From Malaya genurostris (lineage: Eukaryota; Arthropoda; Insecta; Diptera; Culicidae): DNA of 64,000 bases. The notes under the pieces were generated by a model. The model did no database searches and was not told the DNA's origin. It was given only the letters and a program-made list of their open reading frames with translations. The position numbers were made by a program, and so were the translations under genes. The DNA is taken from assembly GCF_030247185.1 (NCBI RefSeq), contig NC_080572.1, positions 229,673,435 through 229,737,434 on the forward strand. Reading direction: 5' to 3'. Below are positions 1 to 11,447 of the stretch, piece after piece. The stretch's first letter is position 1. Each line of letters opens with the position of its first letter.

Positions 1-1154
1 AGCACGAAAATGAAAAGAAATAAACTCGCTGAAGTTGAACCGTTTTCAATCAGCTTTCGCCGTGCATTGAGTGGTATCATGATGTAAAAACGGCGAACCG
101 TGAATCGAGCAGTACAATTACGTCGAGAGGAAGAAAGGAAAACAATTTCACTTTATTGCCCGGTAATTTTCCGACCACTTAAACAATAGTTGCATGTGCC
201 CGTAGGAGGATTAGAGTTTTATGATTTAATACTTAGCCCGATAGCACCGACTTGGAACCGACCGAACCGACTTGACTCGCTGATGCAGAGAATTGCTTAC
301 ATTCGCAGGAAACAGTTATCCTGCTCCGTTTTTATACGGCTCTAAAACTTCCCCTTCTTGGTTGTAGCCAGAACAACAAAGTCCACTGTAACATGGTTGT
401 CTGCTTTTTGGAAACGAACAATCTTGTGATTGCACATTCATCAATCGGCTACCAGTCATGCAATTTTCCTGTTGAGGTTAAGTTCCGTGTCGGAATACAG
501 CTCCTTAACTTATCACTAGAACATGTGACACAAATACTTTGCACATTAAAAACAATGTTCTGTTCATGAATCATAGCTCTAAGGCTCTCCATCAATAATG
601 TCTTATTTACGCAAGAGTGATTCACAGAAATTACGTTTGAACAAATCCAGAAATTTGTAGTGAAACTTTGCACGCGTATTTTTTTTTTTTTTTTGCACGG
701 ATTGAGAGGCGAATGCATTTTTGCTTGAAAATATTTTCAAAGCGTGTCTGGAAATAGTTTTTGGTTCCTAAGGATCCTTTCGTCTCCGCGTCGACGTGCA
801 TATTGTATACTTTAAAATTGTTGAAAATGGCGCCTAGATAACAGGAATTGCGAAAACTGTGCAGGGCATTCAAATGAAATGTGGATAAAGATCAGAAAAT
901 TGTTTAGATAAAACCTCTCCGAGAAGGCTTGAATAGGCGAAAAGTTGGTCACAACAATTATACACCCGAACATCCGTTTACGATTTTTTTTAAATTATCT
1001 TCATTTCCCAAATAACGTCAACTTTTTTGTCGTGAATACGACTTAATTTACTTTGAGGCGCCTTTTCAAAATTTATTATATACAAGAATGGGTAGAACCT
1101 AATCGCGAATATCTCTTGTTGTATTTAACGCAGCAACATATTTTTTTCTTCATA
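1..1154. other. Non-coding sequence, no gene recognised
   Basis: Presumably intron of the gene continuing downstream. Short open frames here are rich in poly-Lys from T-runs and look accidental. Around 1035-1080 there is a fragment of a dispersed repeat (aaggcgcc near a diverged gtaaagtaag-type stretch, reverse orientation) also present near 30845, 42850 and 60515. Confidence 0.5.
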
Positions 1155-2440
1155 ACAGTTCGGCTGAAAAGTTCGTATCGTTTAATAGAAACACACATTT
1201 TTTTGCCAAAATTCGTTTTTATTATTCAACATAATTGCCATCAGAGGCGATACAGCGATTATAGCGATCTTTCAACTTTTCGAAACCATTTTTGTAGTAC
1301 GATTTGTCCTTTGCCTCAAAATAGGCCTCAGTTCAGCGATTACCTCCTCATTGCTGCTAAATTTTTTACCAGCGAGCATTCTCTTGAGGTCTGAGAACAG
1401 GAAAAAGTCACTGGGGGCCAAATCTGGAGAATACGGTGGATGAGGGAGCAATTCGAAGCCCAATTCGTTCAATTTCAGCATGGTTTTCATCGACTTGTGA
1501 CACGGTGCATTGTCTTGATGAAACAAAACTTTTTTCTTCTTCAAATGAAACCGTTTTTTTGAAATTTCGTCCTTCAAACGCTCTAATAACGCTATATAAT
1601 AGTCACTGTTGATGGTTTTTCCCTTTTCAAGGTAGTCGATGAAAATTATACCATGCGAATCCCAAAATACAGACACCATAACCTTACCGGCCGATTGTTG
1701 AGTCTTTCCACGCTTCGGTTCATCGGGTGCAGTCCACTCAGCTGACTGTCGATTGGACTCCGGAGTGAAGTGATGGAGCCATGTTTCGTCCATTGTTATA
1801 TATCGACGAAAAAAATCGGTTTTATTTCGATATAACAGCTCCAAACACTGCTCAGAATCATCAATTCGTTGTTGTTTTTGATCGATTGTGAGCTCACGCG
1901 GCACCCATTTTGCACAAAGCTTTCTCATATCCAAATATTCGTGAATAATATGTCCAACACGTTCCTTTGACATCTTTAGGGTGTCAGCTATCTCGGTCAA
2001 CTTCACTTTACGGTCATTGAAAATCATTTTGTGGATTTTTTTCACGTTTTCATTGGTAACAGCCTCTTTTGGACGTCCACTGCGTTCATCGTCTTCGGTG
2101 CTCATATGACCAGTACGAAATTTTGCAAACCACTTACGAATTGTTGCTTCGCCCGGTGCAGAGTCTGGATAACACTCATCAAGCCATTTTTTGGTATCGG
2201 CGGCACTTTTTTTCATCAAAAAATAGTGTTTCATCAACACACGAAATTCCTTTTTTTCCATTTTTTTCACAATAACAAAAGTAGCTTCACTCAAAATGCA
2301 ATATCTCACAAACTAATAATCATACAGCTGTCAAATTTATACACGTATCTTTTGAAGGTTGGTACTAACTGAAAATGGTATGGATTTAATTCTAGTGGCG
2401 CCTTCTCATAGATACGATAAGAACTTTTCAGCCGATCTGT
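1155..2440 (-). mobile_element. Mariner element, irritans (Himar-like) type, near complete
   Basis: This element of 1286 bp is bounded by 26-bp terminal inverted repeats. The left end reads acagttcggctgaaaagttc, and the right end (2415-2440) is its complement with two mismatches. A TA lies on each side (1153-1154 and 2441-2442), the expected mariner target duplication. Length, TIR form and transposase place it with irritans-subfamily mariners such as Himar1 (about 1.29 kb). It lies on the minus strand in sequence upstream of the Mp hinge exon. The right flank continues as a dispersed repeat also seen at 31073. Confidence 0.93.
1222..2261 (-). pseudogene. Mariner transposase (DD34D), one frameshift
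   Basis: The transposase starts at a Met (MEKKEFRVL) at 2261; an in-frame upstream Met at 2309 exists but does not match the family start. The N-terminal helix-turn-helix region, the WVPREL linker (about residues 119-124) and all three catalytic aspartates are present: ITMDETW (about D158), FHQDNAPCH (D250) and APSDFF (D285), with 34 residues between the last two. The frame then shifts near 1325, where one base is missing in the stretch encoding AETEAYF. Past that point the other frame reads EAYFEAKDKSYYKNG to NYVE and stops at 1222-1224. As it stands the protein would lose its last 35 or so residues and end in an unrelated tail. Family length is about 346-348 residues. Confidence 0.92.
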
Positions 2441-2444
2441 TATC

Positions 2445-2760
2445 ATCGAACATATGGTCAGCAATTTTATTATTAAATTTTCAGTGGTATGAGAAAACCA
2501 CAAATAATTCAAAATTTAGGTTTTTAAAAATGTTGGGTATGAACGAGCATTAAGGTGGAATTTAGTGCCAAAATAAGGCGCATAAAATTCCAACTGCATG
2601 TTTTATTTTCTAGTAAGACAGGCACAGTCAGACAAACATGTATGCTTATAAACCATGAGTGTTTTTATTTTACTAATATGAAGTAGGAACACTTGTGCAT
2701 GTTGTTTAAGACGCTCTTATAATTGATTTTCTCGCCTATTGCGAAATTGTTCATTCTTTG
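2445..2760 (+). repeat. Dispersed repeat family, copy 1 (paralogue at 30880-31440)
   Basis: Segments such as aaccacaaataattcaaaat, tgccaaaataag and ggttataaaccat-like stretches recur in the same order and orientation at 30880-31440. The copy here is uninterrupted where the other carries a TA-flanked insertion, so it serves as an empty site. No coding capacity recognised. Confidence 0.6.
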
Positions 2761-2811
2761 TTACATTCTCACAACAAATCAGTTGTATGCCCCACAACAA
2801 GAGGCATTAAG

Positions 2812-3016
2812 CAAAGTCTTGGCATTACATTCCTTTTGTGGAATTTGGCCTTTCTGTTTCAACAGACTTCGCAGCCGATTCTTAGTGTACAGAATCATTG
2901 CATGGCTAGTACTATGGATCCTACTGACACTAAGAATCCTTCCAGGTCGGGGCTCGAACATACGACAACTGGCTTGTAAGACCAGCGTCCTATGCATTGT
3001 ACCGCCAACCCGGGAA
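2812..3016 (-). mobile_element. tRNA-headed SINE, copy 1
   Basis: Read on the minus strand this begins near a ggcggta A-box-like stretch, has a gttcgagccccgac B box, and continues into a tail ending in a gaatgtaatgcc-type stretch. The same order of blocks is found at 10817-11015 (+), 27010-27166 (-) and, internally deleted, at 40345-40446 (+). The head resembles a tRNA with a D-arm and T-arm but has lost a clean cloverleaf, so it is a SINE and not a tRNA gene. The family name is not assigned. Confidence 0.75.
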
Positions 3017-4554
3017 AACAAGAGACATTACGCCTCACAATAATGATGCATTATGCCGCTTGAAATGTCAAATAGAAAAAAAGTAGGAAAAGAAATATTA
3101 TTTCCATCCGAAATTATTTGCGTAATCAACTAATAGTAACATTTTCGATCCTTCCAACGCTACATTTTGTTTCAATAATCGTTATAAATCTTTAAAATGT
3201 CATGCTGATGTAGATGTGCACCAGTAACTGACATTATTGAACCGCACCGAATGCAAGTCGGTTCGATACTGAGCTTCGCATGAAGGCAGTTGTTGACTGA
3301 GTAAAAAATATGACGGAGACGATATTTATAGATTCTGTTTTGTGTAATAATTCATACTGTACAAAACAATGGGATATTTTTTCATACATGACACGAAGCC
3401 AAGAGGATGACATCATTATGGCATTCTGTGATTGGCTCGTGAAAGCATAACTAAGGTCAAACCGATTTTCCAATGGTGTACTATTGAAATGCTAAAACGA
3501 CGTTACAATACATGTTTAAATTATAGGTTTCTATATCCCTTGATGATTAGATTATATAAATTCATCCACAGCTATAAACTTTCAAAATTTCTAACGCAGG
3601 TAGTTTCGAATTTTCAATTGATACCCGGCCTCGTAGAATGAAGAGTAAGACCGTTTTAATATCGAAAATGAAAACATGCTGATGACATTCACGGTCGTGA
3701 AACAACAAGAGCAAAGTACATAAAAAATCGACAAAGTGGTTGAGCAGGGAATCTCCTAACTGTCTGCCAGCACGGTGAAAAATTCAAAGCTCCCATAAAG
3801 TCTGAGATGGTTTGTCTCGATGCAGTCACTTTTTATGCGTGGCTTCGGCAGTAGCGTGCTTGTTTGGGAAACAGGACCGATTTTGTTAAGCGTTTGTCCC
3901 CAATTCAGCTTCAAAATTGCCCTCCAAGCTCGAAGCGAATGCTCATTGCAACGCATGTAGAAAAACGTCCGAATCAGGCGAAAAAGTGTAAAAATCGCGA
4001 TTGGTAGAAAGTGCATTTCCCGAATGCAGCCATATTTTGGGCCTGGCTTCTTGAGTACAGTGTGCTTGGTTATGAAACAATACTGATTCCGTCCAGTGTA
4101 TTAACAAATATATGGTAAAAGAAAAAGTTTAAGGTATTTTTCAATGCGGGAGATGAGACAAAAAAACTTTTCGAAAATTGTATGTTTTCAAAGGATAACA
4201 ATCTTTTTGCTAAAGTCTGAGTTCATTCGTATTGATGATTGCTGTCATATTCGTGAGCAAAGAAAACCCCGCCATAATCGAATCCAATGTCGAAGCCTAT
4301 GTCTGTTTTCCGTTTTCAGGAATCTGTGAAATACAAATTAATCTCTGATTTCGTGAACTCGGATGTGTTGAAGCGCACAAAACTTTTCTCACATCAATGC
4401 ATGATCGACGGAAAGGCATAAGATGTGAACTTGTGAGCGCCTAAATGGGTTACCTTTGGTGGCCAGAGGCGGCAAAATCACTCCAGTGGGGCGGGTTTGA
4501 ATAGCAGATGTCATAAAACGACATTTGAAGTCGTTGAAGGCGACTTCCGTTCAT
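3017..4554. other. Non-coding sequence, nothing recognised
   Basis: No domain, repeat boundary or exon with paired splice sites was recognised. Short frames in this interval have no family resemblance. Confidence 0.4.
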
Positions 4555-5250
4555 TTATATTCTTTGAAAATCCGTACAATACGGCTTGTTTGCCAGAAAT
4601 CCACAATTTGAAAAAAAATTCATCTCAAAACTAATCACAGTTGCTAAATTAGGCTGCATGAAAATACGAAATTTTGAGTTCACTGCAGTCATTAGGGTCT
4701 GTACAAACTTCTCTGCAACCGATTTAGTAGCTTTTGTCCAACAATCTAGACATTTTTCTATAGTTGTAGCGTAGGTGATTGCTCTTCTTTTGGTACGACG
4801 ACTCCAAAACATTTTTGGTGTAGTGACAAAATGTCAAATCATGCCAGAATAGCTAGGGAGTGTCATGGTTGCTTAGGAATGGTAACAATGGCTTATTTAG
4901 GCAATCTTCATGGTATATTTCCTTGTTTACCGTCCCAGCAATGATGCTGCTTTGGCTTGCTTGACCACAGCTGCATAGTGCCTGCCAAACCACACATTTT
5001 TTGGAAAACTTGGCATTTTTCTTCATCCTGAATGAAGTGCTCCTCTACGCCATTCCGTTGCATGGCAGTATAAAAAAAACATTCCAGAAAGCTAATTAAA
5101 GTCTTCCAGCACATAAGTTTCATCGTAGGTTTTAGCAGATCATTCTGTTTATCGTTACGGTTCGGTACAGTTTTTATCTTTAACGACTTGCGACCGTGCA
5201 GATGCTTGAAAGTATGCATAAGTATTTTTTTTTTTTTTATTAATGACACT
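4555..5250 (-). pseudogene. DD37E-type Tc1/mariner transposase remnant
   Basis: On the minus strand the fragment carries eroded transposase segments in different frames: a KLMCWKTLISF stretch where the family has MDDETYV, then FFYTAMQRNGVEEHF, DEEKCQVFQKM, and a C-terminal KCLDCWTKATKSVAEKF block ending near 4555. The same family occurs at 42290-42770, where VIMDDEACV is still readable. The catalytic core between 4812 and 4908 is deleted or scrambled. The order of blocks matches the DD37E group known from mosquitoes; the protein is dead. Confidence 0.65.
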
Positions 5251-5830
5251 TTACCATCTTTGTGGCATTCGTGTCAGTTTGGTTTCCTGGGAAACCATGC
5301 ATAAGTATGCTTTTTTGCACTTGCTCTTCTTTTGACACCATCTTCGATCTCAAAGCTCTAAGTATCGCTAAAACTAGATTTTACACAATGAACAGACATG
5401 CGTTCATCATTCTGCGAAATATTTCACGCGATGATGAAATATTTCCTGAGAAATACGTATTTAGGATTGTCCAGGTTTTGTTGTGAAAAAACCTTAGGCA
5501 TATTTTCAGAAGCAAGTATACATACTTCAAAAAGTTAGTAATGAAAAACAGTATTTTACCTTTTTTTATAAATATACAATAATAAGTATAGAATTCGCTC
5601 AAACTTTAGAAAAAAAGCTTCTCAAACTTTAGAAAAAAGCATACTTTCTACTGTTGCAAACAAGCACCGTGCGGTTGCATAATTTCTTCATTAAAAATAA
5701 ACAAAGAAACGAAGGGATTCTTACAAACAATTGTCGCGAAAAAAACATTGGTATAATTTAAAACTCAAAGCATACTTCTTCATTCTTACCAAAAAAAATC
5801 CACTACAAAACAAAGCACTTTCTTTTCCAG
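5251..5830. other. Intron flank upstream of the hinge exon
   Basis: AT-rich non-coding sequence leading into the tcttttccag acceptor at 5821-5830. No repeat or gene was recognised. Confidence 0.5.
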
Positions 5831-5956
5831 CTCGGCACTCTGGTTCCGATCGCGACCCCAGCCCCACCGACAACCACCGTGATACCGCCACCTCGCCCAG
5901 ATCTGCAAGCATCTAATCTGATAAACAACATCCCGCAGCCGGTCGAGGGACCGTCG
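5831..5956 (+). CDS. Mp: Multiplexin exon: proline/threonine-rich hinge before endostatin
   Basis: This 126-base exon (42 codons, phase 0 at both ends) follows a tcttttccag acceptor and precedes a gtaagt donor. Only one frame is open through it; the other two have stops. The peptide is Pro/Thr-rich (PTTTVIPPPRPDLQ near the middle), as expected for the flexible, protease-sensitive hinge between the trimerisation region and endostatin in collagens XV and XVIII. Its 3' phase fits the next exon at 18028 exactly. Flanking sequence (5957-6900) is GC-richer and repeat-poor, as often seen around exons. Assignment to Mp rests on phase, position and composition rather than on a conserved domain, so it is less certain than the endostatin exons. 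It could be an alternative exon. Confidence 0.72.
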
Positions 5957-7368
5957 GTAAGTTGACTTTCGTAATAATTTTCTGTTTTATTATTCTCACT
6001 TTTGTGTGCAAATTTCATACGAAACCATCCCCCGTAAAGTCCACCACGTAAAGCAAAACTTACGGCCTTCCTCTGTTCTGATCCAGCCAGGCGAATAAAG
6101 CAAAATTTATTTCCCCTCAACATTCTTTCCACGGGTCGGCTCCGGGCCAGTGCATCGTCAATGACTAGCGTTCTAGAGAAATTTCAATTTCGGTCCAGTA
6201 CTCGGAAGTACTAAGCGGCTGGTCCCTCAAATTGGACCATTTTGCATCCCATTGTTCCCCGTTGTCTTCTCCGTTTGTCCGAACTGACGGGTATAAAAAT
6301 CCAACTTGCTTTGCATTCTTCGCCTTCAAGCGAAAATAAAACCAACCAAGAGTATCTAGCCGCCTTCGATGAGGCGGCGGATCAGTCGAAAAATTTACGA
6401 CACCACCGCTGTCATTGAAATTTATGTTTCATTTCCTCGGAATAATAATCCTATATTTATAATTTAAAGCGCCTCTTCATTATCATCCCCGGTTTGTCAG
6501 GATCGGAGCCCAAAAAACGGCCGGCCGGTGCGATCCGTGGAAACAATGTGACACCACCGACCGCACGGAGACTATAACAGCAACACGGTTCCATGAATAG
6601 ATGCTCTCTAGGGTCCATCCTGTTGATGCTCGATGCGATAATCCGGCAAGATATTCTCGCCATTTCGACCGATGCGATGATGCGCTCGGATTTTTTTCTC
6701 TCTTCTTCCGTTTAGAAAGATCGGAAAACGGCGATAGCCATGCTTGTTTGTTTATTTTCGGAATAGACAAGATCTTTTCGGAAACAAAAGCTACTGATAC
6801 TGGTTTGAAATTGAATAGGATGTTCTTGTTGCGCTCATCAGGGGCCAGGACGGACGAGCGTCGTTGCAGATTCGGGTGAGCGCTGCTATCTGCCGACGCA
6901 AAAACGATAGTTTTATCTTAGCCAATACCCTCAACAAACAGGCATGTGTTTTTCTGAATACAAAATTGATTAAAATCGGACACTTTTTCCATACGGACAT
7001 CAATGCATCAAGTGAAAAAGGGTAAAAAGTGTTAGAATGCAACTGATATCACAATGCTGAGCTTTAGCTCACTCAACAAATCTATGATGTTACGTAAAAT
7101 CATATTGAAAATTAACAGGACAGTTTTATTATATTGAAAGTGAATCAATTGATTCAATACTTATACTTATAACCCGTAGTTGCGTTCACTTGCAGAGTCA
7201 ATAACTTGCCAGCGCATGAAACTTCCCATTTATTGATTTGAATTATCTACAGAAATAAATTGTTTTACTACAATCTAATAGCGTCAATTGTTTGTATCAG
7301 AAAAAAAAAAGTTTTAGAAAAATTTTCTCTTACATCAATAAAATTTCATTCAATTTGCGGAACAAGTA
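5957..7368. other. Intron, first part, largely unique sequence
   Basis: Starts with the gtaagt donor. The interval 6000-6900 is GC-richer than the surroundings and lacks recognisable repeats. It could hold intronic regulatory sequence, but no specific site is supported. No exon with matching phase was found. Confidence 0.45.
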
Positions 7369-7944
7369 CAGGGGGATTTTTTAAGAGGTATAGGATTTGA
7401 CTTTCAAAAAATAAACACTAAAAATTTGAGAAAATTGATGAAATCTTTATTGAAATCGATAGAACAATCAATATAATTTAAAGTTTGAATATTTGATTTC
7501 ATGCTAATATTGACTGCGGCTCCGCTTTAGATGGCCCATGCGCAAGGTTCAACTTTGGCACAGTCTCTCATATATATTGGCCGTCATTTCACGAATAATG
7601 CCACCGTCCAACAATCCACACCAAACAGTGACTTTTATGAGATGTATAACTAACTCTTGCAATGCTTCTGGCTGCTCTTCACTCCAGATGCGACAATTTT
7701 GCTTCTCAACGTATTCATTCAACAAAAAAATGACCCTCGTCGCTGAACACAATTTTTCAAAAAAAATGGATCCTTATCCAATTGTGTCAGCGCCTACTCA
7801 TGATTAAATTATAAACAAAACGATGATTCATGATTAAATTATAGACCAAACTGAACAAGTTTGACGATGACACAAGCCACGATTCACGCGTGATCTGTCA
7901 AAACCAGTGTTGCCAAAAAGATACCAGCAAAAAAATCAACCTTT
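7369..7944 (-). mobile_element. DD41D-type Tc1/mariner element, internally deleted
   Basis: The left end reads cagggggattttttaagagg directly after a TA (7367-7368) and matches the right end of the related copy ending at 49817. A plausible eroded right end (aaaaaaatcaacctt) precedes TTA near 7944. Inside, on the minus strand, are transposase pieces: VEKQNCRIWSEEQPEALQEL, VTVWCGL and, after a large deletion, REMTANIYERLCQS and GHLKRSRSQ. The same deletion junction occurs at 57380-57750. Stops and frameshifts make it non-coding. Confidence 0.75.
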
Positions 7945-9446
7945 TAAAACTAACTCATTTCAAGGTGCTGATCCGGTGCAATTTTTTAAATCGGTAAATT
8001 TGTAGTGCAGTATGACCTTCTCCAAGAGCTAAATAAGTAAAATGACAGAAAAATTTTTTTCAATACACCTAATCGTGAAATTATACCGTACTTTTCTTCG
8101 ACTCCTCAACGAAATTAAAAACTATATAACCAACAAATTAAATCGTTCACAGATCGGTTAAACCGTCTCTGAGAAAACGGAAAAAGTACCACTATTTCAG
8201 GTATATCCGGAACCGGAATCCAGAAACTAGTGTAGTGGAAGTCGAATCGTACGGCCATCAATTAACATGACCTAAGAAATTAATTAGTTTCAAGTCAAAT
8301 TTAGGAGAAAAGTGTACTGTTTTTGCATCGTGCTTCAGAGGATGGTTTAAAATTTGAAAGACTCATCATCGTGTAATTCCGAAACTGGAAGTTAGATCCG
8401 AGCAAACTATTTAAATTTTGTGTAGGACCTACAAATTTTTAATTTGAACCTAACTTTGTGAAAAACTACAAGGATCAGCCCCTTGGGGTTGTTCGCAGCC
8501 ATTTATGTGGAACAAGGCAACAAAAATTTCTAATGATCGACATTTTCAATCAAACAGTTCAATCAATTGCACACTTTTTAATCCGTAGTTGCACGAGAGT
8601 CTGCTTAGTTTGATCTTTATTAGAAACCAACACCGAACATGCGAATCCAGAATAAAGACTCTGTTTGTCTAGATTTGTATTTGCTTTGTAGCCGACGAAA
8701 TTACATCAATATCCCAAATGTATGCAATTATATCTTCGTACATACTTGCGATACGGATTTCAATATTTAAGCTTCTCTTCGCCAAGCTTGTGTTCAAGTT
8801 TTGTATGCACGAAGTTATTTTTATAGCGTTAAGTTTCTTTACTATTACTACCATTCTGCGATTTTGGTTGAAGCGATAAAATATTTCTCATTATTAATCG
8901 AGTTCATCTTATATAAATTAGAAATTAGTCTTAGGCGCTCAAAATTTACCATGGGGTAATAAAAAATTTCTGAGGCGAGAACTACATAACATGGAATTCC
9001 ATCCGATGGCTCTTTTTGTCTTACTGTCTAACAACAACCTACCTCTATCATGCTACGCGTAGGACTGGAACGTTAGCTTCGCTTTTGTATCGATTGACCA
9101 ATCAGAGCAATGCTTTTGCTTTGATATATCGCTTACTCCTTCAAAATCGTCGTCTAAGGTAGGGAAATCCGGTATTGCGGAGATTTTTATCATACAAAAT
9201 AGGACACTGTTCGAAACGTAGAAATATTTCCAATCAAATGATGAAATCATTTTAATAATTGATGCAAAATAGACTGAGCCGTAAGTGTTTAAAACCTGAC
9301 CACATTTCTACGTGTATTTTTCCTTGAGTTTCTAATATAGGGGTCCATATAGAATATAAAGATGTGTTCCACATCAAAACTGTTCAACCGTATTTAAAAT
9401 ATCTAAGTGGGTCAGATATTGGTAGTGTTGATAATTATTTCCTATA
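7945..9446. other. Intron with an old dispersed-repeat relic
   Basis: Between about 8150 and 8540 are diverged pieces (atcggttaaaccgtctctgag; ggatcagccccttggggttg) of the abundant repeat seen better preserved at 18476-18868 and 58695-59310. The remainder shows nothing recognisable. Confidence 0.45.
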
Positions 9447-10001
9447 CAGGGTCTGGCACTCGAAGTGTAACCAACTTCAGACCTTTGAGCCTGGCGTCAA
9501 GGTAAATGCGACATATTATCGGGAAAGTAGGTAGTAAGGTTGCTTTGAAGCCGTGGGCAGACAAACATTTCGGTGGCAGACCATGGACGTTTCAGCAGGA
9601 CTCGGCACCGTCTCACAAAGCTCGAGTGAACCAAGAATGGCTGAAAAACAACGTTCCGAACTTCATCACGTCCACACAATGGCTCTCGAATGCACCAGAT
9701 GCGAATCCAATGGATTATTCTCTTTGGGCCATTTTGGAGAGCAAAGTCCGAACTAAAAGATACACCAGTCTCGAGGCGCTGAAAAAACTTATTGTCCGCG
9801 AGTGGGAGAAAATACCTGTCACATTCGGGCAGCTTGCGATTCGTTTTTTGACCGTCTCAAGGCCATAGTCAAGGCAAAAGTGAATTGATTCTGAATTTTG
9901 TATTATTTTTACACATTTTGTACTTTGAATTAAGTAAAAGTAATATTCCAAACTGAATTTATGGCCTTTTTAATTGGTTACACTTCGAGTGCCGGACCCT
10001 G
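9447..10001 (+). mobile_element. DD37D (maT-like) Tc1/mariner element, internally deleted
   Basis: This 555-bp element has terminal inverted repeats of about 26 bp (left cagggtctggcactcgaagt; right is the complement with one mismatch over that stretch). It is flanked by TA at 9445-9446 and 10002-10003. It retains only the 3' half of a transposase. The size suggests a deletion derivative that could be mobilised only in trans. Confidence 0.88.
9506..9868 (+). pseudogene. C-terminal half of a DD37D transposase
   Basis: The 120-codon frame encodes ALKPWADKHFGGRPWTFQQD, then SAPSHKARVNQEWL and, past a variable stretch, DANPMDYSLWAILESKV. The second catalytic Asp (QQDSAPSH) and the third (NPMDYSLW) are separated by 37 residues, which defines the DD37D (maT) group of the ITm superfamily. 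The first catalytic Asp and the DNA-binding domain are absent. After EKIP the frame degenerates. It is a fragment of a transposase of about 340 residues and cannot be active. Confidence 0.85.
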
Positions 10002-10079
10002 TACATTCGGAAATCAAATCCGGAGAAGGCCGATATAACCGTAAAGCCGAAATTCGTTCGTTTGGCCGTCAACTATCTT

Positions 10080-10285
10080 AAGGCACAGAGAACAGAAATC
10101 CAAGTAATTTTTTCAAAAAATCTGTGTAAAACATACGAGTAAAACTCCGTTAGAAAACAACCGTTGCACACGAGTTTGAACGCATGAATTACCATTGCAT
10201 GAAATCTCGAACACAAGAGTCCATAAGGGATTACTGGGCTGCTCGAAGCGCCTCTACAGGAAAATTGATACTTGGTGATTTTTTT
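10080..10285 (+). repeat. Dispersed repeat, copy related to 55812-56047
   Basis: Blocks cacagagaacagaaatccaa, gaattaccattgcatg and gctcgaagcgcctctacagg recur in reverse order and orientation at 55812-56047. There the unit has matching inverted ends (gagaacagacatccaag). Here the right end is eroded. Likely a MITE. Confidence 0.55.
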
Positions 10286-10816
10286 TTTAAAACCGTTAAA
10301 TTTCTTACACGAATTTAAATCTCTAATTGGATGTATTTTCCCTGTGCCTAAAGGGAACTTTTCTTAAAACGGTGTTTTTCGTTCGTTCATTTCGAGTGTG
10401 GCGTATACAAACTATGGATTGCTCAATCTTCAATTTGTATGTAATTATTACTATTCTTTATTGAAACTGTCTCAGTGTAACTTTTATGTGAAAATATCGA
10501 ATTGTTCCTGAGATATGGTTACTCAAAGTGTGGCAAGTTATTTCCGTAGAGGTAAAACGGTGTGCATTATAGACCCTCAGAAGTAGATTCTAGAACAAAC
10601 AATATCACATGGTTTTTGTTTGTTCTGGAGTTCTCTATGGAACGCCGTTTTCGTTAAGAAAAATCCTCTTCTTAATCCACCTAGTGGTGTGATAATGCCT
10701 TCCTCTTGTCATTTAAACAGTTTCATTACAACATACTTTATTCATTACGATAATTTCTGATACGAATTTGAGCTGACAAATGTAATTATTGAAATTTGCA
10801 CTGAATAGGATTTGTC
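10286..10816. other. Intron; end of an abundant repeat near 10640-10740
   Basis: The stretch taatccacctagtggtgtga with a nearby aatgccttcctc is the reverse complement of the right end of the repeat at 58695-59310. The rest shows nothing recognisable. Confidence 0.45.
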
Positions 10817-11015
10817 CCGGGCTGGCGGTTCAGGGCATAGAGCGCAGGTCTTACAAGCTAGTTGTCGTATGTTCGAGTCCCGACCTGGAAGGATTCTTAG
10901 TGTCGATAGGATCGTAGAACTAGCCATGCAATGACTCTATATACTAAGAATCGACTGCGAAATCTGTTGAAACCAAAGGCCAAATTCCACAAAAGGAATG
11001 TAATACATGGACTTT
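10817..11015 (+). mobile_element. tRNA-headed SINE, copy 2
   Basis: This begins with ggctggcggttcagggcata (A-box side), then gttcgagtcccgacctgg (B box), followed by ggattcttagtgtc and a tail ending in acaaaaggaatgtaata. It has the same block order as the minus-strand copies at 2812-3016 and 27010-27166. Confidence 0.75.
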
Positions 11016-11447
11016 TCTTGGACTGAATGGTTACTTTGCATATGGGACAGATATGAGTTGATATTTTTTTCACATTTTTCTGAACAAACTCTCAACTTTT
11101 ATTGCAATTTCTGAGAGTATTTTGAGGATAGATTTCATTCCTCAAGCTAACTTAATATTGGCGAAAATCGATATGGGACTGATATGCGAGTATGGGCAGT
11201 ATAGTAGTAATTCGAAATTTGTTTTGTAACTGTTGTTACCTATGGCTGAAAATGGTGCCTCAGAGGGCTCAAAGCCGAGCTTTCTGGTGTGGGGAAGAGT
11301 GAAGGGATAAAAAAAAGAGGGGGGGGGTCTAAATCTTCTAAAAGATTGAGCAGAGAAACAATATTTTAAAAGGTGCAAACATGCACTCACAGACGTGTTC
11401 GATATCGTCAAGCTGAGTCGAATGGTATATAACACTTGGGGTCTCCG

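Noticed and set aside
2900..3010. tRNA gene
   Set aside because: A and B boxes are present but there is no closed cloverleaf, and several copies carry the same non-tRNA tail: a SINE.
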